Source: Echinarachnius parma
Lineage: Eukaryota; Echinodermata; Echinoidea; Clypeasteroida; Echinarachniidae
Direction of reading: 5' to 3'
Assembly: GCA_037951105.1 (NCBI GenBank)
Contig: JBAMJV010003282.1
Coordinates: forward strand, 1 to 64,000
Length of the DNA: 64,000 bases
Position 1 is the stretch's first letter. Each line of letters opens with the position of its first letter. Made by a program: the position numbers and the translations under genes. Under the pieces are notes generated by a model that worked only from the letters and a program-made list of their open reading frames with translations, did not search any database and was not told where the DNA came from. Below are positions 46,557-57,917 of this stretch, piece by piece.

Positions 46557-46944
46557 AGTGTGATGTCATAAATTATGTCATAAATTTTTTTTTTGAATTT
46601 TCAAATTTGGAATTAATTTTCAGAAAGAGCATAACAAATAATGTCCAAATACCGAAATTCAAAGGAATATGTTACGTATAGGCTGAGATATGCCCATCCG
46701 AATGTTTTTGTTTGTCAATGGGCAATCAGTGTTATAGTGCACTGGTTCATAAATTTAGGAACCAGTGCTTTATAACACTGATTGCCCATTGAAATAAAAT
46801 TCATTCGGATGGGCATATCTCAGCCAATACGTAACATATTCCTTTGATTTTCGGTATTTGGACATTATTTGTTATGCTCTTTCTAAAAATGAAGTCCAAA
46901 TTTGAAGATTCAAAAAAAGTGTTTTTATGACGTCATGGCTTCTG
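46557..46944. mobile_element. Near-perfect hairpin MITE, about 190-bp arms
   Basis: The arms meet at CACTGGTTC-ATAAATTTA-GGAACCAGTG (about 46739-46769). Outward, CAATGGGCAATCAGTGTTAT, ATCCGAATG, GGCTGAGATATGCCCATCC and ATGACGTCAT/ATGTCAT all have inverted partners. It would fold as one long hairpin. Confidence 0.8.
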
Positions 46945-48590
46945 TACTCTATACCTATGCGCAGGGGACGGATGGCGCGATCAAAGGTCTACTGCTATAT
47001 GATTAATCGTGGTGCTTAGCACGCGATGGTTCAGTGCGTAGGTGACGGTTCTTTGCCACTTACTCGTCAGATATTCTTTCCTGAACTTCAGGGTAACTGT
47101 GGCGGGTCTACTATAGATGTCCATGCTAGGGCTATGCCGGGTGGTTGTGGTCAGCCAGATGTCGTATCATACCATCCTATCCAACTGTTATACCAGCAAT
47201 ATGTGCTGATTTATACTTGATGTAGACACGGTCGACGTTCATGGATAAAATTTGAAATGTTCGCCCCTCTTCCGTATCATTTTCTATATTTCCAGGAAAT
47301 ATATCATCATGTTGTGCCGACAGTACTATACCGTATTTACGGGGGGTTTACCCTTCTATTTGGGTTTTCCCGATTTTCCCATTATCCCACAGTATAATCA
47401 GTCCGACGGAGAAATCTGGCCAGTTGCGATTTAAAAGCAATATAATTGACTCCACATGTTTGTCTACTGGTATACTTATGTACGGAGAATACACTATTCT
47501 GCCGTTTCTAGAAAGGAAGGGAGGAAAGACAGAGGCAACGAACCGAGCGAAATAAGTTCCTTATACTATTTCAAAGATAGCAGTGAGAATTATATTGTCC
47601 ATATTTAGCAACCCAATGTATCAGGAGGTTTTCCAAAGTTGTATTTATATATTATTATTGGCTCTACTTCATGGAGATTTTGTCGTTAAAAACTCGTACG
47701 TTTCGACGGCAATCGGACTATATGTAACCCCAACATCTTGACCCGATCTTAAATGGCACGGAGCACATTATATTATGTACAGCAACCATGCATTGACATT
47801 GTTTCAATGCGGAGGCGATAGCCCGGGATGTTTTGGGGTCGTAGCAAGAAGGCTTAATTAAACCTCCTTGGTCGTAGTGGAGCCGCTAATTGTAGTACAC
47901 ATTTGGAATAAGCGAATATATCACACGTACTCGACCATGACAACTTCTAAACTATTCACAGATCACGGCAGTTTATTGACTATTGAATGGTTACAATGAC
48001 AATGGGAATGATTAACGGTTTCAGATCTGAATGAATCCAGAATATGCGGAGTCTTGAGTTGTTCCTTTTACCTTGTATGGTAACAATGGGTCATCAGTAT
48101 GTTTTGCCTATCCGCGACGCGTAACGCACGAATACATTTTCTCTGAATGCGGTTGCTAGGGGACCGGAATTCTATGGCTACCGCAGATTCGTTTAATATC
48201 TTTATGTCCTGAACTTCAAATCTCCTATTCAAATATCCTTTGTCTCTGTGACTGGTTCACCGTGAGGCTCTTTCATTTAAATGTCTCGCAGCCAATAAGG
48301 ACTGATACAAGCCGTCCGTGATACAACGCTCCGCTCCGAAACATGTCGCGTAACCGTTTTCAGTGTGTTTACACACATTTATTATGAACAAAAGTCATGT
48401 ACACTTACATGTATGCCTTATTCGTATATTTCACAATATATTTAATCGAAGTAAAAACAATCATTTATGATTAAAAGACTTATTACCTGGTGATTCATTG
48501 ATTTGTTTGATTGATTAACAATTTGGTTGGGTAGTTGATATTATATCCTACATGAATGAAATCCTGTTCAGTGATTGGTCTACATAGCGT
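46945..48590. other. No recognisable feature
   Basis: AT-rich intronic DNA with several ORFs of 60-65 codons, none with a familiar domain or splice-bounded phase 1-1 structure. Confidence 0.35.
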
Positions 48591-48591
48591 C

Positions 48592-48715
48592 ATGTGACCA
48601 AACATAGTTATGCCCATAGAGAAAAATGTGCTATGCGTGACGTCATTCATGGAATAGTAAATGCTATTCCATGAATGACGTCATAGACGCCGGGTGATCA
48701 TATTGAGCCCATAGA
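48592..48715. repeat. Imperfect hairpin with TGACGTCATTCATGGAATAG core
   Basis: TGACGTCATTCATGGAATAG is exactly inverted across a 6-nt loop (about 48635-48680). Outer parts (AGCGTCATGTGACC, GCCCATAGAGA) are only loosely palindromic. Confidence 0.75.
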
Positions 48716-49317
48716 GATGCGTGTTATAAATCTTCCCTGCGAGCAGAGGTATTGTTTTAGCTTGCGAAAGATGCTCGACGAGATTTCTCAAAGAGTTATT
48801 TAAAAAGAAATACAGCACATTTTCACCCGTGAATTTCAATAAGTTCAAAATAATATTCTAGAGATGCATTTCATGTATAACGTAGCGGTATTCGAATTTT
48901 AAAATTACGACAATGGTGCACATAGTGCATCGTTGTCCTTCTGTGGTCGTGACACTAATTTGTCATTTAACAATCGGCCGCGGTGTGCACTGCACTAGCT
49001 GTATGTGTAATGTATGAATAACTATTTTCTCCATACAATTACACGTGTGTAGTATTTAAAGCAGGTTAATTATTCACTTTGATGCGCGCGTTTTGCATTT
49101 GGGTGCGCATTAGTTGTTAATGCGCGTAACCATGAATGGAAAGATAGCGCAATACGCGCTCTGCGCTAGGACTATTGCGCAAAGGGGGTCAGTGTCACAA
49201 ACAGAAAATAGTCAGTGCAGTGATGGTTCCATGATCAATGTTTTGTTTTTATTTATATTTCTTTAATTTAATTGAAATCATTTATTTTTGCGATGATTAT
49301 GATTATGCGAAGGATAT

Positions 49318-49491
49318 AAAACAAATATATCATGCACTATTTCGAGCCACTAGTGAAATTATGGATTCCTCGGTGACAGAAAAAGCACTATGTTCTTCGG
49401 GTCTACGACCCTCAGAACATAGTGCTTTTCCTGTCACCTCGGAATCCATAATTTCAACTAGAGGCTCTCAGTGCATGGTATATTTGTTTAC
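49318..49491. repeat. Hairpin of about 85-bp arms
   Basis: ATGGATTCCTCGGTGACAG, AAAAGCACTATGTTCT and outer CAAATATATCATGCAC all have inverted partners around the loop near GTCTACGAC (49402). The small + strand ORF across it reads through both arms. Confidence 0.8.
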
Positions 49492-49659
49492 TATGTATGA
49501 ATAGATACTAGTAGATAGAGTTATTGATTTATAGATTGGGGTGCTGATTATAAATATATGCATAATATTATAGTAGTTTTGTTTAGTTTTGGTTCAGAGG
49601 GCGCCTTAATAAATAGTTCATTTGTGAGGTAATGAACGACTTACTGCAAAATGTGTTAA

Positions 49660-50168
49660 GGGGGTATCCCACTGAGAGGCGAACGTTAGCGAATTTGGCA
49701 AATTTTGGATTCGCCAACTTTTCTGACGAATGTTAGCGAATGTTAGCGAAAATCAGGGTTTGCCTCTGCCACCCTGATTTTTGCCAACATTTGTCAGAAA
49801 AGTTGGCGAATTCAAAATTGGCAAACGTTCGTAAGCATTCGCCGCTCAATGGGTCGATCGCATTGAGGAACCATATGGTCATGTAATCGCTAGCATTGGC
49901 GAACGTTAGCGACACCGTCTTAAAACCGTTTGTGAACGTTTGCAACTGTTTGCGAAAAAATAAATTCGCAAAGAAATTTTGAACATGTCCAACATTTCTT
50001 TGCGACAAGAAAAACTGTTTGCGACAATTAAAACCGTTTGCGAATTTTCTTGCAACCGTTTGCGACCATTAACGAACCTTTAGCAACCTTTAACGAATCC
50101 TGGCGAAATCCCAAATTCGCTATATTCGCAAACGTTCGCAAACGTTCGCCGCTCAGTGGGATACCCCC
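49660..50168. mobile_element. TTAA MITE family D, GGGGGTATCCCACTGAG ends
   Basis: Flanked by TTAA (49656-49659, 50169-50172); the ends GGGGGTATCCCACTGAG and CTCAGTGGGATACCCCC are perfect inverted repeats. The 509-bp interior is built from GCGAACGTTAGCGAA-like subrepeats in both orientations, including the inverted pair GCCAACTTTTCTGACRAATGTT. Confidence 0.8.
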
Positions 50169-50353
50169 TTAAGAGCACGTCATTTTATGAAAACCTGTTC
50201 AGAAATATCAATACATATATCCGAGTTTTTGATGATGATAGACTCATGACTAACCCGTGTGTAGGTTTTTTTTCTACCTTCTGGGCATGGCTGCATGATG
50301 GACTTATAATTATTAGTTTGTAATGAAATGGTGTAAGTTTTGATAACTAAAAT

Positions 50354-50563
50354 TAGCTTTCGGCTATTATTATCATTTAGAGGGTGAACAGACATTTAAT
50401 TTGATATATAACTTGGCAATTTTGGCCTACTGGATCCCATGAAATACTTGTGTAAACATAGCTTTCGGCTATTATTATCATTTAGAGGGTGAACAGACAT
50501 TTAATTTGATATATAACTTGGCAATTTTGGCCTACTGGATCCCATGAAATACTTGTGTAAACA
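50354..50563 (+). repeat. Exact tandem duplication, 2 x 105 bp
   Basis: TAGCTTTCGGCTATTATTAT starts both units (50354, 50459). By eye the two copies are identical, suggesting a very recent duplication or an assembly artefact. Confidence 0.85.
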
Positions 50564-50662
50564 TACCCAAATTTTACTAATTCTTACGGCGGCAAAAGAT
50601 GATGGGGGCGGCCATGTTCTTGTAATTACCCGACACGCTTTGTAAACTCTGACGTATGTGCT

Positions 50663-51004
50663 TACCCAGCTAGCCACCTGACGTCGGGTCGATGTCGGAA
50701 GTTGGTTGCCGGATGTCGGCATATCGCCGTTGGCTCGAGGTTAAAATGTCCGCCAGCCCAACATCGTCACGACGTCATTTTTGTGATATATTGGCATAAC
50801 GTCAATTTCCGACAATGGCCCAACATCATCTCATGACATGATGTTGGGCCATTGTCGGAAAATGACGTTATGCCAATATATCACAAAAATGACGTCGTGA
50901 CGATGTTGGGCTGGCGGACATTTTAACCTCGAGCCAACGGCGATATGCCGTCATCCGGCAACCAACTTCCGACATCGGCCCGACTTCAGGTGGCTAGCTG
51001 GGTA
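50663..51004. mobile_element. Near-perfect hairpin MITE with TACCCAGCTAGCC ends
   Basis: TACCCAGCTAGCCACCTGA and TCAGGTGGCTAGCTGGGTA bound arms of about 170 bp that are almost exact complements, meeting near ATCATCTCATGACATGATG (50827-50845). It is GC-rich relative to its surroundings and non-coding. Confidence 0.85.
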
Positions 51005-51302
51005 GGGCCGAACAAAAAGCCTTCCACTGATTTGCAGACCCGTCAAAGCGTCTACAAGTATTCAAACAATGATTTAATTTGGTGCTATTGAAATGCAGTG
51101 ATGCATGATTGACCGGACTGTCCGCACACACCTAATAATGGCGGCCTCCAGCATTCGCGTGAATAGTGGTGTATCCGATAGTGTTTTAATATATTTCTTC
51201 CAAAGCAGAAATCTGAGTCGGGGTAATGTTACGCATAATAAACAAGCATATTACGATGTATAAAATAGGATAAACTATATTCTACAGTTGCATTGCCCTT
51301 TA

Positions 51303-51655
51303 AGTTTGACCAGAACTGTAGTAACTTTGTTGACATGTGAACAAAAAGTCGTTATCAGATATGTCCACTGGGTATTGTGTGAACATTTCAAGTTAAATGG
51401 ACCTTATATGGCCGAGTAATGCATGTTTATCATGCAAAGTAATATTCACTAACTCATTGCACTGAATTTGTACGTGGTTACAATTATCCAGTGGATAGTT
51501 TAACATCTGAACACTTCAATCCTTTTCATCAAAAGGGACATTCAAAAACGAAACATGTCCCATCCTATATTGTTAATACAAATACAACAATGTATGACGG
51601 AACCGCTATAATTCCAATTGGATTTGAAGGATGTAGACAATGTTACTAGATCCCT
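51303..51655. mobile_element. TTAA MITE family B, copy
   Basis: Left TTAA at 51299-51302, then the GTAGTAACTTTGTTGACATG region. The right end is CAATGTTACTAGATCCCT followed by TTAT (decayed TTAA). It matches 63478-63856 along its length, including GGGTATTGTGTGAACATTTC. Confidence 0.7.
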
Positions 51656-52513
51656 TTATAACACGGTCGAATACAAAACGAAAACCAATGAACATGTCAT
51701 GTTTGACGGATATTTCAAAAGTGTTCATGAAAGTAATTGTTATAATAATAATAATGCAATACTCCCCACCCGTTATACGAAGTAAATTCACGGAGTTGAT
51801 TTGAGCATAGACATACCAGTAATGAACAATCATCGAATCTTGTCTCTTTGACCCGATCATCGTCGCCGCTACATTCATTACCAGGAGCTATTTTCAATGC
51901 TTTTGTCTCATTTCTGGTGCAAGGCCAATTATCTGCATTTCACCAGACAATGAGCTCACTAAGACATGACTGAGTGATTTTAGGCTGATGCATGTCTTGT
52001 TTAGTCATGAATGCTGTAGGTCACAGGTTTCGGGATCAGCAAATCATAAATGTTACATTTTTTGGGGAAAAGAAATATCAAATTGTGTCTTCGCAAACTC
52101 CCGCACACTTACAACATCCAACTTACCAGATAGAATTGTAGTCAATCTTTATTAAAATGTCAATATTTTTCTGGAAAAATATGCCGAAACCTTGAAAATT
52201 AAGTTTTTGACGGGTAGTACATATTTAGAAATGTGATCATATTTCTTGTATTCAAAATGTCATGTTACGGATATGTGTACCAAATGATCATTATAATCAT
52301 CCTCTTTCATAAAAAGTCAATTCAAAGACCCGGCTTGCTCAAGTTTTCCTAAAAATGTAAGTTTTATCAAAATTGTGTTTAAAGCTTTATTGTCCTAACT
52401 CGTTAAGGCGGCGACGATGATTTGAGCATAGGAAAATGAAAATCGACATGCAACGGGGCTTCCAGTGTAGTTGAGTGGGCTGTGTTAGTGTTTGTAGCTC
52501 TACTCGGCGTGTT
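51656..52513. other. No recognisable feature
   Basis: AT-rich intronic DNA between two TTAA MITEs. I see no domain-bearing ORF. Confidence 0.35.
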
Positions 52514-52517
52514 TTAA

Positions 52518-53034
52518 AGGGGTAGTTTAGTTTTGGTAAGGCTGAACTTTAGTAACCGAACCTGGACAGTAACATTATAAACTAATGGTTATAACTCCAC
52601 CATGCTCGAAATGTATAACAAAATTACAAACGACTAAGTAAAAAGCCTGTTATCATTCAAAATGAGCCATTAAAACACAAAAGGGCGCTTTCTTAAAAGG
52701 CATTGGTTTCAACCATTTTTCATACAAAATGATGTATGTGATTGTTTAATTGAAATAATGATTAAATAGAAAGATCATCAACAACTATTTATAAAACGCT
52801 TTCAAAGTGCAAGCATTTTTTGAATTTTTTGAAAAAATCATCTAATTATTTGGGCCCCAAATAATTATAAGATCAGATATATTTATTGATATTTCAGCCG
52901 TTTCTGGGTCGATTTGGACCAAATAAAGTTTATTCTGCTATTAAATTTGCATAAAATTCGACACTCAGTTTTTCATTACCTCACAAAAAAATTGTGATGT
53001 GCAGTGCCCTCTCTACCAAAACTAAACTACCCCT
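52518..53034. mobile_element. TTAA MITE family A, full copy
   Basis: TTAA at 52514-52517 and 53035-53038. The termini AGGGGTAGTTTAGTTTTGGT and ACCAAAACTAAACTACCCCT are perfect 20-bp inverted repeats. This is the best-preserved of the five family A copies. Confidence 0.85.
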
Positions 53035-53246
53035 TTAATTATAATTGTAATATTGTATTGACAAAACCACGAATATAACCGGGAATATAAGGTGAATAGA
53101 TTTACATAGAACACAGCTCGCTCAACCACACCGGTGGCCCAGTTGTTGGACATTTTGCCTTTGAAATGTTGTTCACATTGAACGATCCAAGCGAATCTGT
53201 GTTATGTGTACAGTGAGTAGTGGATCACCTCATTTTATGTTGACAG

Positions 53247-53534
53247 CTCTTCCCAATGCACCATCGAAGGTCTGGGTAAACAGTTTCTCTCCCACGACCC
53301 TCGATGTGGAATGGACACCCAGTCACGGTGGCGATCTCCCGGTGAACTACAATGTATCTTGCTGCACGGTGGACCTATCCATGTCCGAGTTATGTCACAA
53401 GTGGAGCAACGTCTTGGATTCGCACTTTTTTACACGAGGTCTCGCAAGCTTCACTTGGTATAGAATCACAGTCCAGGCTAGAAACGAGATAGGATCAAGT
53501 CTGGAGGTCACGTCCTTTAATACTTCTACAGATC
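53247..53534 (+). CDS. Fibronectin type III exon of the predicted receptor
   Basis: A 288-bp exon (96 codons), phase 1-1. The acceptor is TTTTATGTTGACAG; the donor is AGATC/GTAAGT. It encodes LPNAPSKVWV, the B-strand Trp in TLDVEWTPSHGG, DLPVNYNVSC in strand C, and WYRITVQARNEIGSS in strands F-G, a textbook FN3 pattern (P..., W, Y, A.N..G.S). Unusual for a plain FN3 are the Cys cluster CC...C and the neighbouring Trp (SELCHKW) in the C-C' region. Sequons are NVS and NTS. Adjacent exons continue in frame, so this is the membrane-distal FN3 of an extracellular region. Confidence 0.88.
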
Positions 53535-53996
53535 GTAAGTTGGATTATAGAAATTTAGATATGTTCGGGCTTTTCAAATGTCTCCCAGATAATGGAGATA
53601 TCTAAGATTTCAAAGCGTATGTAAAGTTGTATACGCTTTTGACCCTAGACAAACAAAATCCCAATTCGGCTAGTAATTCGAATTCGGATGCTACACGCGA
53701 ACGATCAGATTGAATCAGACATCGATTACAACAATTTTCATCAGGTATATATTAGTCCTTTTCTATGAAAATCTCACTTATCATTCTTAAGAATCTTACT
53801 ATGATAACGGAATAATGGGATTGAATTCTCAAATATTACTTTGTGACAGAAATATAAAGGTAATGGATCACTTTAATATTACAATTAGTTGAATTATTAT
53901 TATGCAAAGTAGAGTATGGATAATAACACTAATATTTATGTTTTAATGATTTTCTCTTATTTTCTTTTTCTGGCTTTCTTTCTTTATACAATGTAG
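53535..53996 (+). other. Intron between FN3 exon and microexon
   Basis: From GTAAGT to the pyrimidine-rich acceptor TTCTTTCTTTATACAATGTAG. No other feature was seen. Confidence 0.6.
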
Positions 53997-54017
53997 CGCT
54001 TTCTCCTGATGCCATGG
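53997..54017 (+). CDS. 21-nt microexon of the predicted receptor
   Basis: CGCTTTCTCCTGATGCCATGG is bounded by a strong polypyrimidine acceptor (CTTTCTTTATACAATGTAG) and the consensus donor GTGAGT. It is phase 1 on both sides, so including or skipping its seven codons (PLSPDAM joined to the next Gly) keeps the frame. It would form a short Pro-containing linker between the two FN3-type domains. It is supported by splice signals and phase only; no transcript is available here. Confidence 0.6.
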
Positions 54018-54937
54018 GTGAGTTTCTTTAAGTTGTAACATATTTCCTTTCGTCATGAATAAGTGATTTATGATATTTGTAAACAACTCTACAATTATTG
54101 TTCACTTTATGTCATATTTCCGAATGTAAAGAAATTCGATACCGTTGATAAATTATAATGTCTATCAGTATCAGAATGTAAGCAAACTCATGATACGATC
54201 GAGAGATTTAATTGCCCCCTATTACCTGTCGTGCTTAGGTCATGTTAAAATATTTAGACAAAATATAATGTTATGCTATATCAGCATAAGTTAGTTCCTT
54301 CAATTTAAGAAAATGATATTAGATCGTTATAGATTGTTCTTTTTCTTGAGTGTCATAATACAAAATAAGTTGGTGCAAATATCACAACGATTAAATAGAC
54401 GTTCAACTTAATTTATTCGACTAGCATTAAAATCAGTTATATTTGTTTGGAAAACGTAAAATATATATCTCTATTGAATGTTTCACGTATTTAAATAGTG
54501 TGTATTCCTCGAGTATTTCTCGAGTGGGAGCGTCGGACTCATCTGAACAAAGAATGATGATAAATGTAGAAAACTGCTTATCCGCTATCAAGGCAAGTGT
54601 AATAAAAATGAATCCAAGTAGGTGTCTGCGCTGGTTTTCAATTCACTACTTAGATTAAGTAAGAAATTTACTTAGCATTTTCTAGGCTGAGAATTCGACT
54701 TTTTGACTTTTACTTCAGTAAAACAAAATCTAAAGGTCATATTTGAAGACTTTATGACATTGACATTTTTGTAAGATTTTCAGTTGATGAATTAATCAAA
54801 TCTCAATTACGTACTTAAGTTAAATTCTGACTTAATTATGGAATTGAAAACCGGCCCTAGAACTTAATCTAGCTACAAGAATGATAACAAAGCAAAATGC
54901 CGATTAGGTATAAATTAATCTTACGTGTTCCGCCAAG
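54018..54937 (+). other. Intron
   Basis: AT-rich; no repeat family recognised. The acceptor at its end is CTTACGTGTTCCGCCAAG. Confidence 0.5.
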
Positions 54938-55225
54938 GTATCACGGCCACGTACGACATGGCATCCAGACAGCTCGTCATCTCTCAATCGGTCAACGAGT
55001 CCATACCAGATGACATTTGTCTCTATCTCGAGTTCCGCATCGATGGGCTGCAACATTGGAAAGATTCCTGCCTCCGAGTCGGTCAGGTGCTGGAAATCAA
55101 AGATGGCGCCAAGGATAAACAACTCTGGATCGTCGCCTGCGGACGAGCACTTTGTGGCACGGCATCTCCAGTTATCATACAAACGACTGAATCGCTAACA
55201 ACGCAAACTAGCATGACTAAAGAAG
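54938..55225 (+). CDS. Second FN3-like exon of the predicted receptor
   Basis: Again exactly 288 bp and phase 1-1; the donor is GAAG/GTATTT. The product reads ITATYDMASRQLVISQSV, then ICLYLEFRIDGLQHWKDS, VGQVLEIKDG, and LWIVACGRALCGTASPVIIQTTE. Equal exon length, phase and the strand pattern point to an FN3 fold, but the usual B-strand Trp is missing and a Cys pair (ACGRALC) occupies the F-G hairpin. The Y-L-E-F-R...HW pattern is like the C-C' strands of the second domain of cytokine receptors; a WSxWS motif is absent. One sequon (NES). A Thr/Ser-rich stalk (TTESLTTQTSMT) follows, as expected just before a membrane span. Confidence 0.75.
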
Positions 55226-55237
55226 GTATTTAGCGAC

Positions 55238-55450
55238 CCCCCCCCCCCCCCCCCCGACCCAAAACAATAATAATAATAATAATAATAAATAAATAAACAA
55301 ATAAATAAAATATATATTAATCATAATTATAATAATTACAAAAAAAATAATAATAATAACATTAATTAATTAATAAAACAAAAACGAAAAATAAATTAAT
55401 TAAAAATGTAAATGAAATTAAAGAATTAGATAAATGAATAAACACATAAA
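55238..55450 (+). repeat. Poly(C) run and AT-rich simple repeats
   Basis: About 17 C followed by (AAT)n and (AAAT)n stretches. Confidence 0.9.
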
Positions 55451-57039
55451 TAAACAGAAATCCGAGTGGCGCACCAATTGACTTGATGCACCCATGAATA
55501 ATTTTTAGTAATAAAAACGTTAACTTCCAATGAACGCTTAGCAACTTTCCCGGACAAAGTGCATCTCAAAGTCAAAAGAACACTGCTTGATTAGTTGGAC
55601 AGGGCAACCATGCATAATATTCTTAACCGTGTATAATAATATCTCTTTTGTTATAGGTTTTTCAATCAATTGTAAATACTTTTGTCATTCAATTTGATAA
55701 ATTTGTACTTCAATTTCATTACGAGAAACCAACAGAGCGTAAATCCCATCTTTAATTTCGTCAATTATCATTCTAATTCGTCATTTTTCAATCAAATTCA
55801 AAACCTTCAATTGTCATTGGAATTCGTCTCCACCGCTGAGCGAGTTGTGAATGTTAAAGGACAATGAAACCCAAGCAAAAGGTTGCTTTGAATTCATAGA
55901 CTTAAAGGGGACCGCCGGGCATTATAAAACCAATGCTTAGTAGTTTTGGTACTATAATTGAATATCAATCATACTCTCATGGAGTCTGATATGTTCCTGT
56001 AAGTTGAGAACAATGCAATTAATTACTAAGACTTACGGAACCACGGCTATCTAGTGGTTCGCGCGCGCGACTTTGTTTGCACGACCGCTCAATCAATACG
56101 CGTACGTTATATGGCAGTATGTGCGATTTATCGCATAGCCCATGCGATAGTTTGTATCGTTTCGGGCATGCAAGACAATACGCCCGTGTGCGCTCGCATG
56201 TACACACTCCAACGGCAGTGTTGGGGTGGATGGTACACACAATGCCCAGCGCTATATAATAGCCACCGCACCATGCACAATGCATAATACTCTGCATGCA
56301 TGCAATACTAGTACACTACAGTGCTTGCATGGCGTTACGTTATATAATCTATACGCGGTAGATGCTGTTTCTGAACGCCAAGTAGATATTTTATTCGCTG
56401 CACACAAGAGATTTTCGAGATTGTCTCTGCTTGCTGCGATATATCGTAGGTGCTTCCGATAACAGGATCGTTAAGTGATATCGTTATCGGAACTGCGCTG
56501 ACAGAATGCCTGACAGGTGATATTAAAAATGATTCCCTGGCGATGTACAAATACTTTCAGTATCACAGACTTGTTTTGTATGTTCATTTGGGATATGTCT
56601 TTGATGTAAGAGAGCTAAATCTCTGCCTGGCGGTACCCTTTAAAGAGATTATGAGGAATAATCTCTGAAAGTAAGAGCATAATCGGGCAAGAAACAAGAC
56701 AACTATGGCTCTGTGAAGACGTCCATTTATTCCTATGGGGAACTCAAATTGGCAACACACTCTGATAAGTGTGTGGATAACTCCCCATATGTTTTTTACA
56801 CAAATTTTCCCATTTGTACAGTTTTCAGGGACTACTCATCCTATTTAGTGTTTTATAGTGTTACAACAATTTGTCTGGACTTCATTGTCCTTTAAGATCA
56901 AATTCGTCTTTCTGCAAATTAATAATTTCGTGATTTTTTCATTCAAATTCGTCACATGGTATAGCCCTATATGCATGTATGTGTCATGACTATGTAGACG
57001 GTAGGTAGCTAGGTGGGTATGTGTGAGTGTGTATGTGTG

Positions 57040-57063
57040 TCGTGTGCAAGTGTGTTTGTGGGT

Positions 57064-57115
<52 letters not shown>

Positions 57116-57124
57116 GCGTGTGCG

Positions 57125-57195
<71 letters not shown>

Positions 57196-57206
57196 GTGTG
57201 TGAACA
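57040..57206 (+). repeat. (TG)n microsatellite
   Basis: GT repeats with CGTG interruptions; a second looser GT-rich stretch follows at 57285-57365. Confidence 0.95.
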
Positions 57207-57746
57207 CATTATTTTGTATTGTTTCATATTATTTCTATATTTTGTCTTGAAAAAGAATTTAATAAAGAACTTTGTTTAATGTGATTGTGTGTATGTGTGC
57301 GAGTGCTTGTGTATGTTTGTGTGTGTGCGCGCGTGTATGTGTGTGTGTGTGTGCGTGTGAGTTTGTTTGCGAGTGTATACATGTGTATGTTACCCCCTAA
57401 ATGATTAATGTTACATTATAACAATTATAACAAGACAACATGAAATTGATTGCAAAATTACGAGATTACTTTCGCTTTTATGTGTTTCAGCAAATGTGAC
57501 CAACAAATTTGATTTGCATTTGACGAAAATGTGTGACAAATGACTAAGTTGTGTGGTCTTTTTGTTAAATTGATCGACAAAAGACGAAATTGAAGTTAGG
57601 ATTTCTGCTCTGTTGGTGCCTCGGGACGAATTCGAAGTACACAAGTGTTAAAATGGATGGTAAACCTACATTTAATTTACCATTGAATGGAATCATATAG
57701 CTTGTCGGTGATACATTTTGTGTATTTGTTTTTCTTGACCGTACAG

Positions 57747-57839
57747 ACCAGACGTTCGTGATTGTGGCTTCAAGTTCAGCGGCGGGATTCGTTCTGGTGT
57801 GCGCCATTTGTCTGAGTGTTGCCTGTTGTGTTCGAGCCG
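57747..57839 (+). CDS. Transmembrane exon of the predicted receptor
   Basis: A 93-bp exon, phase 1-1. The acceptor is TTTTTCTTGACCGTACAG and the donor is GCCG/GTAAGA. It encodes DQTFVIVASSSAAGFVLVCA followed by ICLSVACCVRAG: a single hydrophobic helix of about 24 residues, Cys-rich on its cytoplasmic side and ending in Arg, consistent with type I topology. It is joined in phase to the stalk of the preceding exon. Cytoplasmic exons must lie downstream; I found none before 64000. Confidence 0.8.
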
Positions 57840-57917
57840 GTAAGAATTCCGAGAATAGTTATTGTCTACATTATGATAATGATATACATTTTCCCAATAA
57901 GTGCTGAAATATTTGTT
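57840..57917 (+). other. Start of next intron
   Basis: It begins with the GTAAGA donor. The rest of the window may be intron. Confidence 0.5.

Larger units (their letters stand above)
55226..57746 (+). other. Intron with AT-rich and (TG)n repeats
   Basis: Contains a 17-C run (55238-55254), AATAAT/AAATAAAT tracts to about 55450, dispersed CATTCAATTTC words (55650-55860, 56930, 57590), and the (TG)n at 57040-57206. GTGGTTCGCGCGCGCGAC near 56054 is CpG-rich. No extra exon was identified. Confidence 0.45.

Noticed and set aside
53130..53190. tRNA-like A-box words (GGTGGCCCAGTTGTTGGA)
   Set aside because: No B box (GGTTCRANNCC) and no acceptor-stem pairing; too weak for a tRNA or a SINE call.
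54904..55182. Minus-strand 92-codon frame opposite the second FN3 exon
   Set aside because: It is a shadow of the real exon: the + strand has splice signals, matching phase and a domain pattern.
56019..56297. Overlapping ORFs on both strands in CpG-rich intron DNA
   Set aside because: No domain and no phase 1-1 splice boundaries consistent with the receptor gene.
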